In this document: positions 1 to 4,818 of the stretch, in pieces
How the letters are laid out: each line of letters opens with the position of its first letter
Numbering within the stretch: position 1 is the first letter of the stretch
Assembly (NCBI GenBank): GCA_947461915.1
Contig: CANHNG010000147.1
Coordinates: 1 to 5,407 of the forward strand
Source of the DNA: Flavobacteriaceae bacterium
GTDB lineage: Bacteria > Bacteroidota > Bacteroidia > Flavobacteriales > Flavobacteriaceae
DNA: 5,407 bases
Reading direction: 5' to 3'
Notes under the pieces: generated by a model
Database searches by the model: none
Told to the model about the DNA's origin: nothing
What the model saw: only the letters and a program-made list of their open reading frames with translations
Made by a program: the position numbers and the translations under genes

Positions 1-75
1 CACACACAGCATTTTTGCTATTGCGGTTGCCCAGCTTCCTCCTCCTATTACTGCAAATTTTGGTTGCTCTGTCAT
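1..75 (-). CDS. gpsA: Glycerol-3-phosphate dehydrogenase [NAD(P)+], N-terminal fragment (cut by window edge)
   Basis: Only the first 25 codons lie in the window; the gene continues past base 1. The reading begins MTEQPKFAVIGGGSWATAIA and shows the dinucleotide-binding loop of GpsA: a beta strand (residues 7-10), then G11-x-G13-S-W-A16-T-A. The GGGSWATA form is, from memory, the usual one in Bacteroidota, where many other bacteria have GxGSWGTA. The family reduces dihydroxyacetone phosphate to sn-glycerol 3-phosphate in the cytoplasm, the entry step to phospholipid synthesis. The ATG is at 73-75 (minus strand). Upstream is an A-rich stretch without Shine-Dalgarno sequence, normal for this phylum. 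The 5' side holds a structured palindromic element and a candidate promoter, so the mRNA may have a leader of about 100 bases. The catalytic C-terminal domain is not visible, so the call rests on the N-terminal motif alone. Confidence 0.85.
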   Translation of the reverse strand, partial: MTEQPKFAVIGGGSWATAIAKMLCV

Positions 76-88
76 TTTTTATTTTTTT

Positions 89-172
89 AGCCCCGACAGT
101 AGCGGCATCCTGTTTTGGCGGTCCCGAAACTTCGGGACGACAAAACAGATATAGCGGATGGCGGGAATAGCT
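89..172. repeat. Nested palindromic (structured) intergenic element
   Basis: The element is far more GC-rich than its surroundings and folds as nested inverted repeats on either strand. The innermost hairpin is GTCCCGAA (121-128) with TTCGGGAC (131-138). Outside it CTGTTTTG (110-117) pairs with CAAAACAG (141-148), then CATCC (106-110, sharing its last C) with GGATG (156-160), then CCCG (92-95) with CGGG (162-165), and AGC (89-91) with GCT (170-172). No T-run directly follows on either strand, so it is not a standard terminator. From memory, elements with the same outer blocks (AGCCCCGA, GCGGCATCC, ATATAGCGGA, GCGGGA) and a variable inner stem occur many times between genes in Flavobacterium genomes. 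I could not verify that here. The alternative is a one-off structured leader of gpsA. Confidence 0.6.
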
Positions 173-188
173 TCTAAAAATTATGCTC

Positions 189-223
189 CAAAAGTACTGA
201 AATTTGATTAAATATTAGGCAAA
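189..223 (-). promoter_or_regulatory. Candidate Bacteroidota-type promoter for gpsA
   Basis: Read on the minus strand, TTTG (223-220) is followed after 23 bases by TACTTTTG (196-189), an exact fit to the TAnnTTTG -7 word. The spacing is at the long edge of the TTG-N17-23-TAnnTTTG rule described for Flavobacterium. Transcription would start near 183, so the whole palindromic element would lie in the roughly 108-base untranslated leader of gpsA. The element is short and the sequence AT-rich, so a chance match is possible. Confidence 0.45.
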
Positions 224-390
224 TATGATTTTTCGGAATTTCGAAATAAATCACTCTAAAATTAATTTAACGTAAAATTATGATTTTCAATACAATAGCT
301 GGAGGTAAATTGCGTTGTTAAGATATAAATCAAATGTGTAATTGATTCATATTATTTAGGTTAGTTAAAATTATTGGTTGTTTTTTTAAT

Positions 391-428
391 AAAAAGGCGT
401 TCTAAATGAAAATTAAGAACGCCTTTTT
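391..428 (-). terminator. Intrinsic terminator of the alcohol dehydrogenase gene
   Basis: A perfect 13-bp stem is formed by AAAAAGGCGTTCT (391-403) and AGAACGCCTTTTT (416-428) with a 12-base loop. Eight pairs form the GGCGTTCT/AGAACGCC core, and the flanking A and T runs give a U-tract in both directions. It lies 19 bases past the minus-strand stop codon at 448-450, the right place to end that gene. No plus-strand gene enters from the left, so its natural direction is minus. Confidence 0.9.
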
Positions 429-447
429 TATTGGTATAAATACTGTT

Positions 448-1611
448 TTAATAACTCATTTCAACAATTTTACGAACTTTTTCAATAGTGATGTTTTGTT
501 TTTCACCTAAACCAACCCAACCTCTTTCTTGAAAACGGTTTGCGATAAAGTCTGCAGTTTTGTCGTAATCATCAGTGCATTCTGACAATTTGGTTTTCAT
601 CCCCATTGTGTGAAAAAATTCCGTTGTTTTATCGATTGCTTTTGCTGCAATTTCATCATCTGAACCGGTTAAACCAAATATTCTTTTACCGTATTGTGCT
701 AATTTTTGTTTCTTAGTTTCAAACATCACTTTATACAGGTTTGGGGCTATAATTGCTAAAGTTCGCGCGTGATCAATTTGGTATAAAGCGGTCAATTCGT
801 GGCCAATCATGTGTGTGGCCCAATCGGAAGGAACGCCCTTTTGAATCAAACCATTTAGCGCCATAGTACAACACCACATATAATTGGAAGCCAAGGCATA
901 ATCTGAAGGGTTTTGTACCACTTTAGGACCAATTTCAATTAGGGTTTGTAAAATTCCCTCTGCAATTCGGTCTTGTAAATAACCGTCATGCGGATAGGTT
1001 AAATATTGTTCCATAACGTGTGTAAACGCATCGATAATTCCGTTTTGAATTTGTCTTTCTGGCAGAGATATAATTACGGTTGGGTCGCAAATAGAGAATT
1101 TTGGGAACAATGCGCTGCCTCCGAAAGCTAGTTTTTCTTGGGTTGCATTTATAGTTACAACCGAGCCCGAATTCATTTCGCTTCCTGTTGCTGGTAGGGT
1201 TAAAACGGTTCCAAATGGGATCACTTTTGACCCTTCTTTTATCAAGATTCTCTTTTTTAGGATTTCCATAGGATCCCCTTCATAGTGAGTTGCTCCTGAA
1301 ATAAATTTTACTCCATCAATTACAGATCCGCCTCCAACAGCTAAAATGAAATCGATGTTTTTTTCTTTTACAACTTCAATTGCTTTCATTAAAGTTTCAA
1401 AATGTGGATTGGGTTCTATTCCGCCAAATTCGACTATTTCAAAATCGTTTAAAGCAGCTTTAACTTGGTCGTAAACGCCATTTTTAAAAATGCTTCCTCC
1501 ACCATAAGCCAGTAATATTTTGGCATTTTTAGGCACTAATGATCCTAGTTTTTCGATTTGCCCTTTTCCAAAAACTAAATTGGTAGGGTTGTATAATTCA
1601 AAGTTTTGCAT
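448..1611 (-). CDS. Iron-type (group III) alcohol dehydrogenase, YqhD-like NADPH-dependent aldehyde reductase
   Basis: The 387-residue product has the same length as Escherichia coli YqhD and, compared from memory, aligns along its whole length. The N-terminal Rossmann-like domain has YGGGS (36-40), whose G37 and S40 correspond to the NADP 2'-phosphate contact of YqhD, and AVGGGSVIDG (91-100). The block LPATGSE (139-145) is typical of the family. The C-terminal helical domain carries the expected metal ligands D194, H198, H267 and H281 in DAFTH, THMIGHE and DHARTLA contexts. YqhD-type enzymes reduce a broad range of aldehydes in the cytoplasm, including products of lipid peroxidation, at the expense of NADPH; they are better aldehyde reductases than alcohol oxidisers. 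The ATG (1609-1611) matches the YqhD N-terminus (MQNFELYNPT against MNNFNLHTPT). The gene stands alone, with a terminator 19 bases downstream and a divergent dehydrogenase upstream. Physiological substrate is unknown. Confidence 0.93.
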   Translation of the reverse strand: MQNFELYNPTNLVFGKGQIEKLGSLVPKNAKILLAYGGGSIFKNGVYDQVKAALNDFEIVEFGGIEPNPHFETLMKAIEVVKEKNIDFILAVGGGSVIDGVKFISGATHYEGDPMEILKKRILIKEGSKVIPFGTVLTLPATGSEMNSGSVVTINATQEKLAFGGSALFPKFSICDPTVIISLPERQIQNGIIDAFTHVMEQYLTYPHDGYLQDRIAEGILQTLIEIGPKVVQNPSDYALASNYMWCCTMALNGLIQKGVPSDWATHMIGHELTALYQIDHARTLAIIAPNLYKVMFETKKQKLAQYGKRIFGLTGSDDEIAAKAIDKTTEFFHTMGMKTKLSECTDDYDKTADFIANRFQERGWVGLGEKQNITIEKVRKIVEMSY

Positions 1612-1627
1612 GGTCTATTTTTTTATA

Positions 1628-1635
1628 CAAATTTA
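1628..1635 (-). promoter_or_regulatory. Candidate -7 element of the alcohol dehydrogenase gene
   Basis: On the minus strand the bases read TAAATTTG, an exact TAnnTTTG word ending 16 bases before the ATG at 1611. The leader would then be only about 10-12 bases, which is short. I find no TTG at the expected 17-23 bases upstream, so the match is half-supported. Confidence 0.35.
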
Positions 1636-1686
1636 AACTAAGATGTTTGATACACTTGAAAATTTATGTTAAAGATTTATTTAATC

Positions 1687-1698
1687 GAATTATAATTC
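1687..1698. promoter_or_regulatory. Perfect 12-base palindrome, possible operator between divergent genes
   Basis: GAATTATAATTC reads the same on both strands and lies near the middle of the 139-base divergent intergenic region. It sits 27 bases upstream of the plus-strand -7 candidate at 1725, which is where a regulator could act. No regulator gene is in the window. In such AT-rich DNA a palindrome of this length could occur by chance. Confidence 0.25.
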
Positions 1699-1724
1699 AA
1701 AAATTAATATTCGGTAAAAAAAAG

Positions 1725-1732
1725 TATCTTTA
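1725..1732 (+). promoter_or_regulatory. Candidate -7 element of the 2-hydroxyacid dehydrogenase gene
   Basis: TATCTTTA differs from TAnnTTTG only in the last base and lies 18 bases before the ATG at 1751. No TTG is found at the expected upstream spacing. Part of it (ATCTTTAAC, 1726-1734) is repeated inverted at 1668-1676 (GTTAAAGAT). Confidence 0.35.
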
Positions 1733-1750
1733 ACACTCAAAAATAAAGCT

Positions 1751-2713
1751 ATGTCTTTTTCAAATATTAAAATACTACATATAGATAGTAATCATCCTAT
1801 TTTGTGGGGACAATTACAAGAATTAGGGTTTACAAATCATGAAGATTTTACCTCTTCAAAGGAAGAAATTGAGAAGAAAATCCATGATTACCAGGGAATC
1901 ATCATTCGAAGTAGATTTAAAATTGACAAAACTTTTATTGATAAAGCTACCAATTTAAAATTTATAGCTAGAGTTGGCGCTGGTATAGAGAGTATTGATT
2001 GTGAATACGCAATTTCAAAAAACATCACATTATTTGCTGCACCTGAAGGAAATAGAAACGCTGTTGGTGAGCATGCGCTTGGAATGTTATTGTCCCTTTT
2101 AAACAACCTCAACAAGGCCAATTTAGAAATAAAAAATGGTCATTGGAATCGGGAAGAAAATCGCGGACATGAATTGGATGGAAAAACAGTTGGGATTATT
2201 GGTTATGGAAATATGGGTAAATCTTTTGCTAAAAAACTTCGAGGTTTTGATGTAGAAGTGCTTTTTTATGATATTCTAGAAAATGTAGGTGATGCTAATG
2301 CAAAAGCCGTTTCTTTAGCTGAATTAAAAGAAAAATCTGATGTAATAAGTTTACACACGCCTTGGAATTCCTCTACCGATAAAATGATCAATTCTTCGTT
2401 TATCAACTCCTGTGCAAAGCCATTTTGGTTTATCAATACGGCTAGAGGAAACTCGGTAGTTACGGATGACTTGGTAGAAGGATTGCAATCTGGGAAAGTT
2501 TTGGGAGCCGGATTAGACGTTTTAGAATATGAAAAATTATCCTTTGAAAACTTGTTCCTTGACTCTGAAAAACCAGCAGCATTTAACTATTTGCTTCAAG
2601 CAAAAAATGTTCTTTTAACGCCACACATTGCGGGATGGACCTATGAAAGTCATGAAAAATTAGCCAAAGTAATCGTTGACAAAATAAAATCGGTATATAT
2701 CGAGAGAAAATAA
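1751..2713 (+). CDS. D-isomer-specific 2-hydroxyacid dehydrogenase (SerA/PGDH-like, no ACT domain)
   Basis: The 320-residue product has the two-domain layout of NAD-dependent D-2-hydroxyacid dehydrogenases. The substrate domain is split (about 1-105 and 290-320) and surrounds a Rossmann domain. Visible signatures are ARVGAGIESID (73-83), the nucleotide loop G151-Y-G153-N-M-G156, an acidic residue at the end of the next strand (D174, suggesting NAD over NADP), and the NTARG block with catalytic R232. The probable acid/base partners are E261 (DVLEYE) and H292 (TPHIAGW). The Glu is not followed by the Pro common in this family. These enzymes interconvert 2-oxo acids and D-2-hydroxy acids in the cytoplasm. 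The length fits the short PGDH-like forms without a C-terminal regulatory domain. No serC or other serine gene is adjacent, so phosphoglycerate dehydrogenase is possible but unproven; hydroxypyruvate/glyoxylate reductase is an alternative. The ATG follows a candidate -7 element; no terminator is visible behind the stop. Confidence 0.9.
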   Translation: MSFSNIKILHIDSNHPILWGQLQELGFTNHEDFTSSKEEIEKKIHDYQGIIIRSRFKIDKTFIDKATNLKFIARVGAGIESIDCEYAISKNITLFAAPEGNRNAVGEHALGMLLSLLNNLNKANLEIKNGHWNREENRGHELDGKTVGIIGYGNMGKSFAKKLRGFDVEVLFYDILENVGDANAKAVSLAELKEKSDVISLHTPWNSSTDKMINSSFINSCAKPFWFINTARGNSVVTDDLVEGLQSGKVLGAGLDVLEYEKLSFENLFLDSEKPAAFNYLLQAKNVLLTPHIAGWTYESHEKLAKVIVDKIKSVYIERK

Positions 2714-2733
2714 AATAGAACTTTGGGAGCCAA

Positions 2734-2766
2734 TTGACAAAGTAATCTTATAAATTAATATATTAG
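2734..2766 (+). promoter_or_regulatory. Candidate promoter of the TM2-DUF2752-DUF4870-M48 operon
   Basis: TTG (2734-2736) is followed after 22 bases by TATATTAG (2759-2766), one mismatch from TAnnTTTG. The following GCAACC context resembles other flavobacterial start regions. Transcription would begin near 2772, giving a leader of about 25 bases before the ATG at 2797. The preceding gene has no clear terminator, so read-through from it is also possible. Confidence 0.45.
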
Positions 2767-2796
2767 CAACCTAATAATCAAACTACAATAAAAACT

Positions 2797-3135
2797 ATGG
2801 AATCACACAAAGTAGACTTATTTATGATCAGCAATGCAAAGTATTTTGAAAGCTACCATTTATCAGCCGTTAGAGAAAAGTTAAACTCATTAGACGACGA
2901 AAAATGGCCATTAGTATTAGAAATGCAATTTAAAAACCCAGACACAATGATGATTGTTTCTTTGTCTGCTGGACAGTTAGGAATTGACAGATTTATGCTT
3001 GGCGACACTGGAATGGGGGTTTTAAAACTACTTACTTGTGGTGGTTTTATGATTTGGACCATCGTAGATTGGTTTTCAATTATGAGTGCGGCACGTGAAA
3101 AAAATATGGAAATTTTTCAAAATGCGTTATACTAA
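2797..3135 (+). CDS. TM2 domain-containing small membrane protein
   Basis: The 112-residue product has a soluble N-terminal part (1-48) rich in charged residues, followed by a TM2 domain. The first membrane segment is roughly 49-62. It is followed by the diagnostic GIDRFMLGDTG turn (62-72), and a second segment (about 75-96) ends in a conserved acidic residue inside the membrane (D91 in IVDWF). A short charged tail follows. The block LKLLTCGG (76-83) is also typical. Both termini are probably on the same side of the inner membrane. The biochemical role of bacterial TM2 proteins is unknown. It is the first gene of a four-gene operon, with its stop two bases before the next ATG. The sequence before the ATG is AT-rich with no Shine-Dalgarno motif. 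Confidence 0.88.
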   Translation: MESHKVDLFMISNAKYFESYHLSAVREKLNSLDDEKWPLVLEMQFKNPDTMMIVSLSAGQLGIDRFMLGDTGMGVLKLLTCGGFMIWTIVDWFSIMSAAREKNMEIFQNALY

Positions 3136-3137
3136 AA

Positions 3138-3542
3138 ATGTCTAAAAACAAGTTATATCTTATTGTAATAATAGCTTGTTTTTCAGGATATCTCTATTTA
3201 ATATTTACTAATAATTATTCTGAAGACGGACAAATATCTGTTTGCACGATTAAGAATGCGACCGGTTATCCTTGTCCTTCTTGTGGAACAACTCGGGCGG
3301 TTCAAGCGCTTTATAAAGGAGATTTGATAGGTTCGTTGCTATTTAACCCTTTCGGAATAATTGTGAGTTTCGCCATGCTAGTTTTGCCTTTTTGGATTGT
3401 CTTTGATTTAGTAATCAAAAGACAAACGTTTTATGAGGCTTACAATAAAATGGAGTCCATTTTAAAACAAAAAAAAATAGCCATTCCTTTAATTATTCTA
3501 GTTGTTCTCAACTGGATTTGGAACATTTATAAAGAATTATGA
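3138..3542 (+). CDS. DUF2752 family membrane protein
   Basis: The 134-residue product carries the DUF2752 signature: C36, then TGYPCPSCGTTRA (42-54) with C46-P-S-C49-G, then a GDLIGSLLFNPFG block (61-73). An N-terminal membrane segment spans about 5-23, a second about 66-92, and a third about 113-131 containing the family-typical NWIWNI. The three cysteines lie just after the first segment, probably at one membrane face, where they might bind a metal or form a disulfide; that is inference. The family has no established function to my knowledge. The ATG lies two bases after the upstream stop, and the end overlaps the next start by four bases (ATGA), so translation is probably coupled. Confidence 0.88.
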   Translation: MSKNKLYLIVIIACFSGYLYLIFTNNYSEDGQISVCTIKNATGYPCPSCGTTRAVQALYKGDLIGSLLFNPFGIIVSFAMLVLPFWIVFDLVIKRQTFYEAYNKMESILKQKKIAIPLIILVVLNWIWNIYKEL

Positions 3543-3970
3543 CACAAGAAACAACATTTAGTTACCCACCCACAGAGCACGAAAGAGAAAAGGCTTCTAA
3601 TAGTTATTTAATGTCTTTAGTTGCTGTTATTGCTGGGTTACCATTGCCAATTATTAATTTGTTGGCCACTTTATTTTTCTACGTAGGAAACCGAAAAAGC
3701 ACCTATTTTGTGAGATGGCACTGTACCCAAGCTTTACTTTCGCAAATAGTACTCCTGTTTGCAAATAGTTATAGTTTTTGGTGGACTGTCTCCATTATTT
3801 TTACTGATGAAAAAGCGACTAACTACTATTTTGGCTATTTGTTTACAGTAATCGCTTTTAATATTCTAGAAATTATTTCAACAATATATTGCGCCGTTCA
3901 AACAAGAAAAGGGAAACACGTTGAAGTTTTCTTTTTTGGCAATATGACTAATTTAATTTGTAGATCATAA
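3539..3970 (+). CDS. DUF4870-like (Tic20-related) multi-pass membrane protein
   Basis: The 143-residue product begins with a polar tail (1-22, TQETTFSYPPTEHERE) and then has three or four hydrophobic stretches at about 24-50, 63-88 and 97-120. Between the first two is VRWHCTQALLSQI (58-70), the H-x-x-Q-A-L element that marks DUF4870 and Tic20-like bacterial proteins. A short C-terminal segment (126-141) begins with basic residues (RKGKH). The family assignment rests on the His/Gln motif and topology rather than full-length recognition, and no activity is known to me. The start overlaps the previous stop as ATGA, and the stop overlaps the next start as TAATG, so it is embedded in a tightly coupled operon. 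Confidence 0.75.
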   Translation: MTQETTFSYPPTEHEREKASNSYLMSLVAVIAGLPLPIINLLATLFFYVGNRKSTYFVRWHCTQALLSQIVLLFANSYSFWWTVSIIFTDEKATNYYFGYLFTVIAFNILEIISTIYCAVQTRKGKHVEVFFFGNMTNLICRS

Positions 3971-4776
3971 TGGTAAAGAAAATCATACTCCCAGGACTAA
4001 TACTAATAATCACTTTTTTCGGCCTGTTTTACGGGCTTTCACAAATAGATTGGGTTAATGAATTTCATGTTAAACAAATACGAAGTTCATCAGAAAATAA
4101 AATTGGAGACTTAATTTGGGATGAGATTTCGTCTTCGGAAAAGGTAATTACCAATGATTCCATTAGTAAAACATTGGATAAATTACTTGACCCTATTTGT
4201 AAAAACAACAAAATAGAAAGAGATTCATTGAAGATCCATATTGTAGAAAAAGACGATATTAATGCTTTTGCTCTACCTAATAATCACTTAGTGGTTTACA
4301 CTGGTTTAATAACGGAGTGTAAAAATCAAGAAGCTTTACAAGGGGTTTTAGGTCATGAAATTGCTCACATTGAAAATAATCATGTAATGAAAAAACTATC
4401 TAAAGAAATTGGTTTGTCTGTGTTGCTTTCGGCAAGTACAGGAGGAAAAGGTAACGCAGTGGTTAAAGAAATTTTGAAATCACTTTCTTCTTCTGCTTAT
4501 GACCGAACTTTAGAAAAAGAAGCCGATATGACAAGTGTTGATTATTTGCTTAATGCCAATATTAACCCGGAACCATTAGCCGATTTCATGTTTGAATTAT
4601 CACAGCAAAAAGACACGTCAGATAGTTTGTATTGGATTTCTTCACATCCAGAATCAGAAGAGCGTGCTAAATATATTTTGGATTATTTGAAAGATAAAAA
4701 GTATAAAAAACAAGCAACCATTTCAAAAACAGATTGGGAAAATTATAAGAAGTTAATCAAAGAAAAAACAAATTAA
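3970..4776 (+). CDS. M48-family zinc metallopeptidase, membrane-anchored
   Basis: The 268-residue product starts with two lysines and one hydrophobic segment (about 5-23), an uncleaved anchor or signal peptide without a lipobox cysteine, so the body probably faces the periplasm. The M48 peptidase domain covers about 65-240. NAFALPNNHLVVYTGLI (98-114) is the usual strand block before the active site. HEIAH (129-133) is the HExxH zinc motif with catalytic E130. LEKEAD (181-186) supplies the ExxxD motif (E182 as third zinc ligand, D186). SSHPESEER (224-232) contains the conserved H226 of the family. There is no TPR extension as in BepA and no multi-pass core as in HtpX, so it resembles short Oma1/LoiP-like stand-alone forms. 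Such enzymes act in envelope protein quality control. It is the last gene of the operon, its ATG overlapping the upstream stop by one base, and a strong terminator follows. Confidence 0.92.
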   Translation: MVKKIILPGLILIITFFGLFYGLSQIDWVNEFHVKQIRSSSENKIGDLIWDEISSSEKVITNDSISKTLDKLLDPICKNNKIERDSLKIHIVEKDDINAFALPNNHLVVYTGLITECKNQEALQGVLGHEIAHIENNHVMKKLSKEIGLSVLLSASTGGKGNAVVKEILKSLSSSAYDRTLEKEADMTSVDYLLNANINPEPLADFMFELSQQKDTSDSLYWISSHPESEERAKYILDYLKDKKYKKQATISKTDWENYKKLIKEKTN

Positions 4777-4781
4777 TTATT

Positions 4782-4815
4782 AATAAAAAAGCGACAATTA
4801 AGTCGCTTTTTTATT
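4782..4815. terminator. Bidirectional intrinsic terminator between convergent genes
   Basis: AATAAAAAAGCGAC (4782-4795) and GTCGCTTTTTTATT (4802-4815) form a perfect 14-bp stem with a six-base loop (AATTAA). The short GCGAC/GTCGC core flanked by A and T runs gives a U-tract on both strands. It lies 6 bases after the peptidase stop and 4 bases after the stop of the convergent acyltransferase gene, so it serves both. Confidence 0.93.
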
Positions 4816-4818
4816 GTT

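Larger units (their letters stand above)
76..447. other. 372-base intergenic gap between gpsA and the alcohol dehydrogenase
   Basis: From left to right it contains an A/T-rich ribosome-loading stretch of gpsA (76-88), a structured palindromic element (89-172), a candidate minus-strand promoter (189-223), then about 165 AT-rich bases (224-390) in which I see nothing definite, and a strong stem-loop terminator (391-428). The longest ATG-started plus-strand frame I noticed in the AT-rich part is a 13-codon one (280-321), with no sign of being a gene. I see no tRNA-like fold and no remnant of a recognisable protein. Confidence 0.7.

Noticed and set aside
280..321. ATG-started 13-codon frame with a GGAGG at 301-305
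   Set aside because: Too short, the GGAGG lies inside it rather than before a start, and Bacteroidota rarely use such Shine-Dalgarno motifs; no evidence of a gene.
1888..2121. Open frame of 77 codons on the minus strand
   Set aside because: It lies wholly inside the well-supported 2-hydroxyacid dehydrogenase gene and its translation resembles no protein family; it is an antisense shadow.
2720..2743. Possible hairpin ACTTTG / CAAAGT behind the 2-hydroxyacid dehydrogenase
   Set aside because: Only six mostly AT pairs with a 12-base loop and no T-run; not convincing as a terminator.
2853..3062. Open frame of 69 codons on the minus strand
   Set aside because: It lies antisense to the TM2-domain gene, with no family motif and no promoter.
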